Positions 1-8,640 of a stretch of 40,670 bases of DNA are shown piece by piece. Each line of letters starts with the position of its first letter. The first letter of the stretch is position 1. This DNA is from an uncultured Cocleimonas sp. (lineage in GTDB: Bacteria; Pseudomonadota; Gammaproteobacteria; Thiotrichales; Thiotrichaceae), in NCBI GenBank assembly GCA_937929875.1, contig CALFUP010000268.1:1-40670 (forward strand), in the 5' to 3' direction. Made by a program: the position numbers and the translations under genes. Under the pieces are notes generated by a model, which ran no database searches, had not been told where the DNA came from, and saw nothing but the letters and a program-made list of their open reading frames with translations.

Positions 1-1670
1 GAAGAGACGCTGTTTCTACCAGCTTCCTTAGATTCATACATAGCTTCATCAGCGAACTTTAATAAGTGATCCAATGAGTAGTTTTGATTGGCATGGCAAT
101 TCACCGTACCCACTGAAAGTGATAGCTGTATGGTTTGGCCTTCCCATTCTATAGGCTGATCTTGAACTTTTTTACGTAAGTTTTCTGCAACCCGAACTAA
201 GACTTGGTCTTCACAGTTATGGATGTAAGCGACGAACTCGTCACCGCCCAGTCTGGCTGGAATATCTTTACCACGCGTACCTTCTTTCATTATTTTAGCT
301 ATGTGCTTTAGAGCTAAATCGCCAGCTTCATGACCATAGTGATCGTTAATATGCTTAAATTTATCAACATCGATCACTATAATTCCGACATTCTCTTTAG
401 CATCACTTTTAAATATTCTATTTAAACTGTCTTCAAAAAAGCGTCTGTTAGCGATTTGGGTCAGATGATCCATGCTACTCATTTTGTATAAGTGTAAATT
501 AGTCGCTCTTAGTTTCGCCGTAGCTTTTTCAATATCCTTACTCAATGAGTAGTTTAATTTTCTAACTTCTTTATTAGAATCATGCAACCTATCTACCAAG
601 GCCGCTAAAGCACTCCACAGTTCATTTACTTCTTCAGGACTATTTTTGGGGATAGCTCCTAAGTTGAAGGTATCTGCACGAATACCAATTTCTTTAGATT
701 TGGTGACAAGAGAGTTCAAAGGTTTAGTAATTTGATGACTAAGAATATAGGCAACTAATAGTGAGATTATGATACCAACAGCTAGCCAAGTTAAAATGGT
801 ATTAATTACAGCTTTGAAAGGTGATTCTAATTCTGACTGTGGTTGAGGGATAATTATACCCCAGCCTAGACCGTCAACTGTGTTGTAGCCAGAAATCATC
901 TCTTCATTTTGTATCGGAGAAAAGAACGACCAGACACCACTCTTAGCCTCTCTCATCTTATTCAATATACCTATTTCAGAAATGTTATGTATTTCCGCTT
1001 CGAGTTCTTTCTTTGGATGAGCAATGACCTGACCTCTATCATCAGTAATTGCACAATGGCCCTTTTTTCCGAAACGAATCTTTCTACACATATCCGCAAT
1101 AGGAGCAAGTTCAAGTTCGACAAAAAGAGTACCTCTTTTATTCTGATCTGAACCAATTATATGGTGGCTTATAACAACGACAGGTTTCCTAGAAACACTA
1201 CTTCTAATAACTGAAGAAATTGAATTTTTTACATCATATTTTCTATATTTGTTTTCAGTCGTATGATAAGTAAAAGGTTTTAAGTTATTGCTGCCTCTTA
1301 CTTTGTAGTTATCATTAATACTAATAATTGTTTTACCGGTATTAATTGATGAATATGAAATTGACGATATGTTGTCTAGAGAATTTACAAAAGTATGAAT
1401 CAATGGTTTTAATTCAGTTCTATCTTTTTGTGCAAAATTTGTTGATTCTAAAAATACATCTATAGATTTTTGATAAGTATTTACATATTGGAGTATTGGT
1501 TCTTCCAAGCTTTTGGCAAGCATTAGATGTTTTTCTTGTAGCTCCATTTGAGCCATGCCCCAAGAATGCTGATTCAAATAAGAAATAATAAACCCAAGCG
1601 GCAACAGTAGGACGAAGACAAAACTTGCCATGACCATGCGACTTATCGATTGAGTAAAGAAACTTTTCAT
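1..1670 (-). CDS. Diguanylate cyclase with periplasmic sensor (dCache-HAMP-GGDEF), C-terminus cut by window edge
   Basis: Synthesises cyclic di-GMP from two GTP in response to a periplasmic signal. The frame is open from ATG at 1670 to the window edge, about 556 codons. An N-terminal membrane segment (about residues 10-30) is followed by a large extracytoplasmic region typical of dCache sensors, a second membrane segment, a HAMP-like linker and a GGDEF domain. The catalytic motif is an exact GGDEF (residues 475-479, bases 234-248). An inhibitory I-site RGKD lies five residues upstream (bases 264-275), so product feedback is expected. The closing ADEAMY...GRN motif is present, so probably only about ten residues are missing. 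No EAL domain is visible. No clear Shine-Dalgarno precedes the ATG; the start was chosen because the membrane anchor follows directly. The ligand is unknown. Confidence 0.9.
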   Translation of the reverse strand, partial: MKSFFTQSISRMVMASFVFVLLLPLGFIISYLNQHSWGMAQMELQEKHLMLAKSLEEPILQYVNTYQKSIDVFLESTNFAQKDRTELKPLIHTFVNSLDNISSISYSSINTGKTIISINDNYKVRGSNNLKPFTYHTTENKYRKYDVKNSISSVIRSSVSRKPVVVISHHIIGSDQNKRGTLFVELELAPIADMCRKIRFGKKGHCAITDDRGQVIAHPKKELEAEIHNISEIGILNKMREAKSGVWSFFSPIQNEEMISGYNTVDGLGWGIIIPQPQSELESPFKAVINTILTWLAVGIIISLLVAYILSHQITKPLNSLVTKSKEIGIRADTFNLGAIPKNSPEEVNELWSALAALVDRLHDSNKEVRKLNYSLSKDIEKATAKLRATNLHLYKMSSMDHLTQIANRRFFEDSLNRIFKSDAKENVGIIVIDVDKFKHINDHYGHEAGDLALKHIAKIMKEGTRGKDIPARLGGDEFVAYIHNCEDQVLVRVAENLRKKVQDQPIEWEGQTIQLSLSVGTVNCHANQNYSLDHLLKFADEAMYESKEAGRNSVS

Positions 1671-1848
1671 TTGTAAGGAGTATTGTTCTTATTTTTATTT
1701 TTAGTGTTTAAGTAATTATAGGTTAATTTACCTGCAAACTAATCTAAAAAGCGATAAATGGTCGTCAAGATAAGCATTCATCACGAGTTAAGCACCACTT
1801 GAAATTATTTTGAAGCTTACAAGGGCGAATTCAATTAACGTCGCAATT

Positions 1849-2313
1849 ATGAATAATGTGACAGTAGATCAGCTTGGAACAAATAGAGTCCCCTTGTTAA
1901 CTTTAAGTATGAATCTTTTTATATTCATGGGTTTGGCATGTTTTACCTTGTCACTTTTTATGCCGGTATTTCTAACCTCAGCTGAGAATATCTATGGTTA
2001 TTGGGTACTAGCTACAGGTTGGTTAGGCATGATTTTTATACAGTTTGCCTGGTACGCAAACCCTCTTAACTTATTGGCGTTATTGATAGCACGAGATAAT
2101 CCACGTATCGCCATATTACTTAGCATGCTTGCTTTGGTTCTCGCCTCAGGAACGGTTATTTTTCATGAAATACCTGTGGGTCTTAATCATGAAAAAATAT
2201 TTATTAAAGAGTATGGTTTAGGTTTTTATATTTGGTACATTGCCCAGGTTTTCTTTTTATTATCACTATTTTTCGGATATCTGAGTTATAGGTTTAGTTA
2301 TAAAAAGAGCTAG
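1849..2313 (+). CDS. Small integral membrane protein, unknown function
   Basis: A 154-residue protein with about four hydrophobic segments and a basic C-terminal tail (YRFSYKKS), so probably a polytopic inner-membrane protein. I do not recognise a family. The frame can also start at a TTG at 1810, which would add 13 polar residues. Neither start has a convincing Shine-Dalgarno, and the ATG at 1849 is preferred only because it is the stronger codon. It stands alone: the diguanylate cyclase upstream is divergent and polB downstream is convergent, with a copy of the intergenic repeat between it and polB. Confidence 0.6.
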   Translation: MNNVTVDQLGTNRVPLLTLSMNLFIFMGLACFTLSLFMPVFLTSAENIYGYWVLATGWLGMIFIQFAWYANPLNLLALLIARDNPRIAILLSMLALVLASGTVIFHEIPVGLNHEKIFIKEYGLGFYIWYIAQVFFLLSLFFGYLSYRFSYKKS

Positions 2314-2362
2314 ATTTATATGGCATATAAAATTACTCGCTAGATCTGTTTGATAAAAAAAT

Positions 2363-2383
2363 AATGACACCCCCTCACTTTTT
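2363..2383 (-). repeat. Intergenic repeat copy 1 (C-rich strand up, degenerate)
   Basis: AATGACACCCCC followed by TCAC and a T-tract, differing from the family consensus by a two-base change (TC for CT). It lies between the convergent membrane protein and polB genes. Confidence 0.75.
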
Positions 2384-2414
2384 GAGTAGTTTTATTTCTA
2401 CCTTCTAATTAATT

Positions 2415-4844
2415 TTAGTCAAACGCGTCTAATTGGCGTGCGGTAATTTTCGCAAAAGTTGTATCTAAAAAATACAGAATACTATCTGCTACTGGTGCAA
2501 GTTGTTTATCTACATAATGTTGATAATCTGGCGCTGAAGAGGTATTTTCAATGGGTTCGGGACCGTTTAAAGTAATAACATACTGAATTTTTCGTCCGGG
2601 ATTTTTCATTTTTCGCGCAGCTTTAACTTGTGGAGGTTGAGTGCTGGTATAACTTTCCAGAGGGCGACGAAGTCTTTTTGTATAGGTAAGCTTATCGTTT
2701 AGTTGAGCTGTGATTAGAGCATCGTATGTTTCTTTAATGAATTCTCTGTAAGGCTTACGATTGAAAATTCTTTCATACAATTCTTGCTGAAACTCTCTAG
2801 CCAAAGGCGTCCAGTCGGTTCGAACGGTTTCTAAGCCTTTAAAAATCATTTTTTTCTTGCCATCGACATTTATCATGCCCGCATAACGTTTCTTACTCCC
2901 CGTTTCTGCGCCGCGAATGGTGGGCATTAAGAATCGTATATAGTGTGTTTCAAATTCTATTTCTAAATTTGATTCGATAGCAAATTGGTCTTCAAGGTGT
3001 GTTTTCCACCAATTGTTTAGCCTTTCTTGAAGGTGTTTTCCGATACTAAGGCACTGAGACTCTTCTTTATTATCTCCAACTAATACAAAAACCGAGTCAG
3101 TATCACCATAGATGACGTTATAACCTTCCTTTTCGATGATCTCACGACTCTTTTGAATGATTTCATGGCCGCGCATGGTAATACTGCTAGCCAATTGAGG
3201 ATTGAAAAAACGACAGCCAGAAGATCCTAAAACACCATAAAAGGAATTCATTATGATTTTTATCGCTTGAGATAAAGGTTTGTTTTTGTGTTTTTTTGCC
3301 TCGTCTCTATCTCGCCAAAGTTGGGTCACTAAATCAGGTAAGATATGTTTCTCTCTGGAAAACTTAGCATCTAAAAAGCCTGGTATTGTCCTATCCTGTT
3401 TGGTTTCTAAAGCGCTGTTGACGGTATTATTTAATCCAATCGATAAGCCTAAAGGATCAATTTTAAAGGTACGGATGATACTGGGGTATAGACTTTTGAA
3501 GTCCAGCACCAATACATTCTCATAAAGCCCTGGTTGAGAATCCATAACATATCCGCCAGGACTTTCTTGCGTGTTCTTTTGGCTACCAATGTCAGGTGCA
3601 ACATAACCTTCACGATGAAGACGTGGTAAATAAAGATTGTCGAAGGCAGCACTAGAACCACCTTGCCGATCAATAGCCAGGCCCGTCATTTGGGCGCGTT
3701 GTATAGAAAAATTTAACATGTCGGTTTTGGCGAAAATTTCATTCACCAAACGACAATCTTCTAAATTATATTCGGCAAGGGCTACAGGATCTTCTCTATA
3801 TTGGCGACGGATTTCAGCGAGTTTCTCCTTACCAGACTGATTAATGAGTTTCTTTTTTCCGAGTAGTTGTTCTGAGACGAAATCCAGTGCGAAGCTTTCA
3901 AATGACCAAAATGCTCCACGTAGACTAGTAATTCCGTCTAACACAACACGTCCAGGAATGCGCGCAATATGCATATGCCCGCTTTGCTGAGGAAGTAAAA
4001 TGGCAGCATTTTGCTGCTTACCATCACCACGACCTAAGGCAAATGCAATATTCAACTGTTTGCATTTCCACTGTAAAAATTCTAAATCAAAGGCGATAAC
4101 ATTCCAGCCAATAATGATATCGGGATCGTATTCTTTCATCCAATCGAAAAAAGCATTAAGTGCCTGTTTCTCGTTTTCGCACCAAGTGATTTTATAAGCG
4201 ACAGGGTTGGTGTGGTTGTTTTTATTATCAATAGGAGTTTGTTGGACCATAAAAACATGTTCGATATCACCCATAGCTACAGCGATGGAATAGAGTTTTC
4301 CACGAAAGTCTTCAGTTTCAATATCTAAAGAAACATGATTAAATTCAGGATGGTACACATCAGGTTTGATTACAGGATTGTAAAATTCGAGATACCCATT
4401 GCGCTGAATAGGTTCACCAATTACTCGTAACGAAGCGGTGATAAAGCGTTCCATCAAATATCGTTCGGTAGGTTTAATTTCAGATTCTAATAGTTGTGAT
4501 TTATCAAACGATAAATGCTCACGTAGGAGATTTAATTGACGTTGTTGATTAAAATAAAGACCATCGACAGGTTCATGATCTAAGGTTTTAAGTTTTAGCG
4601 TTTTACGTGTGATAGCTTGGCTGATTTCGGACTTATTTGGGGTGTTGAAATTATTAGAGCAACTAAAACTATCTACATTAATAGCATTTTTATTACGAAT
4701 AAAACAAACTGCTTGTTGTCTGTCAATAATGATTTGAACAGGGCCGTTGGGACTACTCAACCAAAAATGTAAAGTAATGCCATCAGGGGTGTCTCGCCAC
4801 TGTCTGCTCAGTAAGAAACCAACTAAATTATTTTTATCCAACAT
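2415..4844 (-). CDS. polB: DNA polymerase II (family B, with 3'-5' exonuclease)
   Basis: Repair and translesion polymerase, 809 residues, slightly longer than the roughly 780 of E. coli Pol II. Exonuclease motifs: Exo I DIETEDF (residues 174-180), Exo II around IIGWNVIAFDLEF (residues 244-256) and Exo III YNLED (359-363), with all acidic residues present. Polymerase motifs: A, DFKSLYPSII (448-457); B, NSFYGVLG (533-540); C, YGDTDS (579-584). A KKRYAG element near residue 670 matches the conserved lysine-rich motif of family B. It is monocistronic, transcribed away from the exported-protein gene at 4913, with only 68 bp between the two starts. In Enterobacteria polB is LexA controlled; I could not identify a clear LexA box here. 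Confidence 0.96.
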   Translation of the reverse strand: MLDKNNLVGFLLSRQWRDTPDGITLHFWLSSPNGPVQIIIDRQQAVCFIRNKNAINVDSFSCSNNFNTPNKSEISQAITRKTLKLKTLDHEPVDGLYFNQQRQLNLLREHLSFDKSQLLESEIKPTERYLMERFITASLRVIGEPIQRNGYLEFYNPVIKPDVYHPEFNHVSLDIETEDFRGKLYSIAVAMGDIEHVFMVQQTPIDNKNNHTNPVAYKITWCENEKQALNAFFDWMKEYDPDIIIGWNVIAFDLEFLQWKCKQLNIAFALGRGDGKQQNAAILLPQQSGHMHIARIPGRVVLDGITSLRGAFWSFESFALDFVSEQLLGKKKLINQSGKEKLAEIRRQYREDPVALAEYNLEDCRLVNEIFAKTDMLNFSIQRAQMTGLAIDRQGGSSAAFDNLYLPRLHREGYVAPDIGSQKNTQESPGGYVMDSQPGLYENVLVLDFKSLYPSIIRTFKIDPLGLSIGLNNTVNSALETKQDRTIPGFLDAKFSREKHILPDLVTQLWRDRDEAKKHKNKPLSQAIKIIMNSFYGVLGSSGCRFFNPQLASSITMRGHEIIQKSREIIEKEGYNVIYGDTDSVFVLVGDNKEESQCLSIGKHLQERLNNWWKTHLEDQFAIESNLEIEFETHYIRFLMPTIRGAETGSKKRYAGMINVDGKKKMIFKGLETVRTDWTPLAREFQQELYERIFNRKPYREFIKETYDALITAQLNDKLTYTKRLRRPLESYTSTQPPQVKAARKMKNPGRKIQYVITLNGPEPIENTSSAPDYQHYVDKQLAPVADSILYFLDTTFAKITARQLDAFD

Positions 4845-4912
4845 ATTTCACATTTTATCAGTAATTATTTTGTTAAACTGTGCAAATAATATTAATACTC
4901 GAGGGAAAAAAC

Positions 4913-6604
4913 TTGAAAATACAACTAAAAAAACTAACAGGTATAACGCTAGCTATTGCTCTTTCAACCACTAGCGTAGTCCATGCGGAAGGATTCTTTT
5001 CGAATCTATTTGGTGGTGGTTCTAAATCGGGTGCAGATTTTAAATCATTATTAGTACATGTACCTGCTGATACGGCTTACCTCATAGCGAATAAAGAAGC
5101 TATTCCTGAGAAAGTCATGAATTATCAAATGCAGAAAAGCAAAGATATTTTGAGCATGCTAGGGAGTTCAGAGGGCTTTAAAAAAGCGGCAAATGATAGC
5201 AAAGGTCCTGGAAAGTTTTTGATCGCTTTATTTGAAGAATACAGTGATTTAATTGCTAACGATAAAATTGCTGAGACTGGTTTTTCTCTAAAAGCTAAAA
5301 GTGTACTTTATGGCTATGGAATGATGCCTGTGATGCGCATTGGAATTGCGGATAAAGATAAAGTCATGGCAATGATTAAACGCGCAGAAACAAAATCAGC
5401 GTATAAAGTTGAGTTTTCTAAGTGCGGCGATTTTGATTGTTTTGAAAGCACTGACCCAAAAGGCCAAATGGTAATCAGCGCGGTATTCTTAAAAGATCAA
5501 TTAGCATTGTCACTATCTACCACAGATAAAAAAGATGATTTAAAAAAGCATTTAGTGGGTGAAGCTTCACCTAAAAGCTCTTACAGTGAATCTGACTGGG
5601 ATGCTTTCCTAAAAGAAAACGATTACAAAGGCTATGGTGATGGCTTTATTAATCTAAAAAGTGCTTTTGCTTTTGCTAAACCACTTATTCTAGAGCAAGC
5701 AAAAGGTAGCATGGACGATAAGTCTCTTAATGGTTGTTTAGCGGTTGCGGATAATCATTTTGATAATATATCGGAAATTGTAATAGGCACTAAGAAGCTA
5801 GAAGAAAAAGCGATTGATTATCAAGTGCTATTTAAAACCTCTAGCCCGGTGAGTACTGCGCTACAAACTCTAGCCAACGAGACAAATATCCCACAGCGTA
5901 CAGAAAATGCTATTTTCGATTATGGCATAAACATCAATTTCACCAAGTTACGTAATGCATTAACTCAATACTCAAGCTTTTTGATTAAATCAGGTGAAGA
6001 TAATGGTTGTCCTGCAATCAAAGCTCAGGAAATTCGTAAGAGCATGGGTGGTATGGCTATGGTAATGAATATGGGATTGTCACAATTTAATTCTATTTAC
6101 TTATCATTATCAGACATTCAGTTAGATGACAAAATGAAGCCTGAAAAGATTGATGCGGTTGTATCACTTGGTTCAAATGATCCTGCTGGGCTTATTGCAA
6201 TGGCAGGCATGATGGCTCCGCCGATTGCATCATTAAAGCTTCCAGAAGATGGCAGTGTAGTAAAATTACCTGAAGGCATTATTCCTTCAAGAGGAATGAA
6301 AACACCTGATATTTTCTTAAGCCGAACTGAAAAAGCAATCAATATCTTTGTTGGTAATGATAAACCAGCATTGAAAGTACATAGTAATGACACCGCAGAA
6401 ATATCGTTCACAAGCATGGACATAAAAAGCTACATGGATACCTTCGCGGGTATTATGGATTCTTTTCCTGATGAAATTAAAAATTCAGGCGATATGGCTG
6501 AGATGGATATGCTTAAGAAAATTGGAAGCATGGGGGGTAAATTTTATTCTACGACCAGTGCTGATAAGCGTGGCTTGGTAATAAATTACCATCTTAAATA
6601 CTAA
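4913..6604 (+). CDS. Exported protein of unknown function, TTG start
   Basis: A 563-residue protein with a typical Sec signal peptide (KIQLKKL, hydrophobic core, cleavage after VHA), then a mature region beginning EGFFSNLFGGGSK. The frame extends upstream to a GTG at 4880, but the TTG at 4913 is preferred: GAGGG lies 7-8 bases before it and the signal peptide then starts correctly with basic residues. A conserved-looking opening motif (VPADTAYLIAN) recalls uncharacterised proteobacterial periplasmic proteins with a VPADTPYxxAN-type start; that comparison is from memory. There are four or more cysteines in the mature part, including the CGDFDC pair, suggesting disulfides. It is followed after 9 bp by ybaK, so the two are probably co-transcribed. 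Function unknown. Confidence 0.8.
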   Translation: MKIQLKKLTGITLAIALSTTSVVHAEGFFSNLFGGGSKSGADFKSLLVHVPADTAYLIANKEAIPEKVMNYQMQKSKDILSMLGSSEGFKKAANDSKGPGKFLIALFEEYSDLIANDKIAETGFSLKAKSVLYGYGMMPVMRIGIADKDKVMAMIKRAETKSAYKVEFSKCGDFDCFESTDPKGQMVISAVFLKDQLALSLSTTDKKDDLKKHLVGEASPKSSYSESDWDAFLKENDYKGYGDGFINLKSAFAFAKPLILEQAKGSMDDKSLNGCLAVADNHFDNISEIVIGTKKLEEKAIDYQVLFKTSSPVSTALQTLANETNIPQRTENAIFDYGININFTKLRNALTQYSSFLIKSGEDNGCPAIKAQEIRKSMGGMAMVMNMGLSQFNSIYLSLSDIQLDDKMKPEKIDAVVSLGSNDPAGLIAMAGMMAPPIASLKLPEDGSVVKLPEGIIPSRGMKTPDIFLSRTEKAINIFVGNDKPALKVHSNDTAEISFTSMDIKSYMDTFAGIMDSFPDEIKNSGDMAEMDMLKKIGSMGGKFYSTTSADKRGLVINYHLKY

Positions 6605-6613
6605 TTTTGAAAT

Positions 6614-7096
6614 ATGACGCCAGCAATTGACGCGTTAAAAAAAGCGGGTATTCAGTATAAATTACATGAATACTCGCATGATGCACAAGCTCCTTCTTAT
6701 GGTGAAGAAGCGGCGAACTGCTTAAATGTAGAAGCGGAACGTGTGTTTAAAACACTAGTCATTTCAGGTGATATAAACGATAACAGCAAGCAACTTGCAA
6801 TCGCAATCGTACCTGTCAGCCATCAGCTTGATTTAAAAGCAGTAGCCAAATCGCTAAAAACTAAAAAAACTTGCATGGCGGAAGTCACCGCTGCACAAAA
6901 CGCTACGGGTTATATATTAGGCGGCATTAGTCCATTAGGGCAAAAGAAACGTTTACCTTTTACACTCGACTCATCAGCAGAACAGTACGGAACGATTTTT
7001 GTAAGTGGTGGTAAACGAGGCTTGGAGATTGAGCTAGACCCTCGTGATTTAAGCAAACTTTGTAGTGCAACCACAGCCGATATCAAAGCGAATTAA
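6614..7096 (+). CDS. ybaK: Cys-tRNA(Pro)/Cys-tRNA(Cys) deacylase, YbaK/EbsC family
   Basis: A 160-residue single-domain protein that hydrolyses Cys-tRNA(Pro) mischarged by prolyl-tRNA synthetase. Family features are the opening TPAIDALKKAGIQYKLHEY, the VFKTLVI strand with its lysine, the GYILGGISPLGQKKRLP segment with the catalytic-pocket lysine and glycines, and the closing SGGKRGLEIELDPRDL. Length matches the family (about 155-160). It is separated from the upstream exported-protein gene by only 9 bp, with no room for its own promoter, so it is likely the second gene of a two-gene unit. The functional link between the two is unclear. Confidence 0.95.
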   Translation: MTPAIDALKKAGIQYKLHEYSHDAQAPSYGEEAANCLNVEAERVFKTLVISGDINDNSKQLAIAIVPVSHQLDLKAVAKSLKTKKTCMAEVTAAQNATGYILGGISPLGQKKRLPFTLDSSAEQYGTIFVSGGKRGLEIELDPRDLSKLCSATTADIKAN

Positions 7097-7174
7097 GGAA
7101 CGGCTGTTCAAATGATTTTTTTATAACAGCAATGCTGTTTAACTCTCGTACTGAGCTTCGTCGAAGTGTCGAAC

Positions 7175-7229
7175 ACACCCCCCTACTTTTTGTACATAAA
7201 TTCGTTTAAAAAGTAGGGGGGTGTCATTT
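7175..7229. repeat. Intergenic repeat copies 2 and 3 as a perfect 17-bp inverted pair
   Basis: ACACCCCCCTACTTTTT (7175-7191) and AAAAAGTAGGGGGGTGT (7208-7224) are perfect inverse complements around a 16-nt loop; the right arm continues as CATTT to 7229. It sits between convergent ybaK and the DUF808 gene. The RNA would form a very stable hairpin in either direction, so it may serve as a transcription barrier. Just upstream (about 7146-7174) is a separate small imperfect palindrome, CTTCGTCGAAG. Confidence 0.9.
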
Positions 7230-7243
7230 ATCTTTGCTAGTAG

Positions 7244-8188
7244 TTACGCCTTATTCTTAAAACGATTAATTACGGGTGATAACAGTTTAAACAACATCAC
7301 CAAAATCCCGCCAGCAATAATTCCAAATAAGCCATTTGCAACAGTGGGTGTAATGGCAGCCCAGAAGCTACCTAGCGGCAATGTGGTTAGGGATTCACTA
7401 AAGTGAATGATGCCTTCGCCTACTGAGTGGAAGCCGTGGGCTAAGATACCACCTCCGACTAAGAACATGGCAGCAGTTCCTACTATAGTCAGTGTTCTCA
7501 TTAGAAACGGAGCGAATATTAAAAGTCCTCTTCCCAGTTTTTGTTTAAATATACCCCAAGCAGTTTTTGAATTCTCCTTGATTAAGTGAAGTCCTGCATC
7601 GTCTAATCTCACTATCCCAGCAACCAATCCATACACTGCTATGGTAATAAAAATGGCTATACCTGAAACTACTAAGCATTGTATTAAAAAGGATTGATCT
7701 TTAACTGTGCCCAGAGCAATAACTATAATTTCAGCCGAAAGAATAAAGTCGGTTCTTATTGCGCCACTTATCTTGTCTTTTTCAAACTCTACCATATCGA
7801 CTTCATGATTTTGTATGGCTGCTAAGGTCTGTTGATGCTCTTCCTCTACTTTCGGATGCAAAAATTTATGTGCTACTTTTTCAAATCCTTCAAAACATAA
7901 AAAGGCACCACCTAGCATTAATAAAGGTGTAATTAACCAAGGTAGGTAATAGCTAATGGCAAGTGCGGCGGGAACTAAAATTAACTTATTTTTGAATGAG
8001 CCTTTAGCAACAGCCCAAATTACGGGTAACTCACGGTCTGCACTAACACCGGATACTTGTTCAGCATTTAAGGCTAAGTCATCACCGAGTACTCCTGCTG
8101 TTTTTTTAACAGCGACTTTACTCATTACCGCAACATCATCTAAAACTGTCGCAATATCATCCAATAACAATAATAAACTGGTAGCCAT
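7244..8188 (-). CDS. DUF808 family inner-membrane protein (YedI-like)
   Basis: A 314-residue polytopic membrane protein. The N-terminus (SLLLLLDDIATVLDDVAVMS) and the following KKTAGVLGDDLALNAEQVSG block are the signature of DUF808/YedI proteins. The GGAFLCFEGFEK segment and about six or seven hydrophobic stretches also fit. Length agrees with E. coli YedI (about 305). Function is unknown in the family. It is monocistronic, its 3' end facing ybaK across the hairpin repeat. The start ATG at 8188 is directly followed by the conserved N-terminal block. Confidence 0.93.
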   Translation of the reverse strand: MATSLLLLLDDIATVLDDVAVMSKVAVKKTAGVLGDDLALNAEQVSGVSADRELPVIWAVAKGSFKNKLILVPAALAISYYLPWLITPLLMLGGAFLCFEGFEKVAHKFLHPKVEEEHQQTLAAIQNHEVDMVEFEKDKISGAIRTDFILSAEIIVIALGTVKDQSFLIQCLVVSGIAIFITIAVYGLVAGIVRLDDAGLHLIKENSKTAWGIFKQKLGRGLLIFAPFLMRTLTIVGTAAMFLVGGGILAHGFHSVGEGIIHFSESLTTLPLGSFWAAITPTVANGLFGIIAGGILVMLFKLLSPVINRFKNKA

Positions 8189-8268
8189 TTATATGCCCAA
8201 GATAAAAATAAAACATAAATAATAGCATCAAAAACTAAGTGACGATTGCAAAGGTATGAATCGAAAGC

Positions 8269-8305
8269 AAAAAAATGCGGAACCTTTTGGGAGAAAGGAT
8301 CCGCA
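8269..8305 (-). terminator. Rho-independent terminator of the DUF4331/lipoprotein operon
   Basis: TGCGGA-A-CCTTT, a 6-nt loop, then AAAGG-A-TCCGCA (8276-8305), followed on the minus strand by seven T (8269-8275). It lies about 50 bp after the lipoprotein stop codon. Confidence 0.88.
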
Positions 8306-8357
8306 ATAAATTAAAACAGTTTTGTGGTGAATACGGCTTTAAACCGATGATGCTGGT

Positions 8358-8627
8358 CTATAGTCTGTCGATAACATCCTGAACGGTATCACCTGTTTCG
8401 ACTGCTACAGGTTCTGCATCTGCATTACCAAATAAGCCGCTGATATCTGAACGTAACATGGCAGCATCATCTATCGCTACGGATTCGTCGTTTCCAGTTT
8501 TAGAAGAATATGCTTGAACGCCTGCTTTCACCCCAGTAACGCCATTGTTGTTGCTAGAACTTCCGTTGAAACAGCCTGATAAACCTAATACAGAAACTAC
8601 GCCAATTGTGATTAATTTAATTTTCAT
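8358..8627 (-). CDS. Small lipoprotein encoded after the DUF4331 gene
   Basis: An 89-residue protein with a lipoprotein signal: MKIKL, a hydrophobic stretch, then the lipobox LSGC. After the cysteine comes a Ser/Asn-rich linker (GSSSNNN) and an acidic C-terminus (VAVETGDTVQDVIDRL). The frame extends ten codons upstream, but the ATG at 8627 has a good AAGGAG seven bases away and begins the signal peptide. That Shine-Dalgarno lies in the 13-bp gap after the DUF4331 stop codon, so the two genes form an operon ending at the terminator at 8269-8305. No family recognised; I infer a membrane-anchored partner of the DUF4331 protein. Confidence 0.8.
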   Translation of the reverse strand: MKIKLITIGVVSVLGLSGCFNGSSSNNNGVTGVKAGVQAYSSKTGNDESVAIDDAAMLRSDISGLFGNADAEPVAVETGDTVQDVIDRL

Positions 8628-8640
8628 TTTTGACTCCTTA

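Noticed and set aside
909-1156. Two short open frames inside the diguanylate cyclase gene
   Set aside because: They are other-frame readings of the dCache-GGDEF gene, which is open from 1670 to the window edge.
4870-4898. TTGTTA-N17-TAATAC as promoter of the exported-protein gene
   Set aside because: The implied start of transcription would fall in the ribosome-binding site of the TTG start at 4913, so it is unlikely to be the functional promoter.
7125-7139. AACAGCA-A-TGCTGTT hairpin after ybaK as a terminator
   Set aside because: No T-tract follows on either strand; the larger paired repeat at 7175-7229 is a better candidate stop.
7146-7174. CTTCGTCGAAG palindrome near a GTGTCGAAC word, similar to common dispersed bacterial repeats
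   Set aside because: Only one copy is seen in the window, so a repeat family cannot be supported from here.
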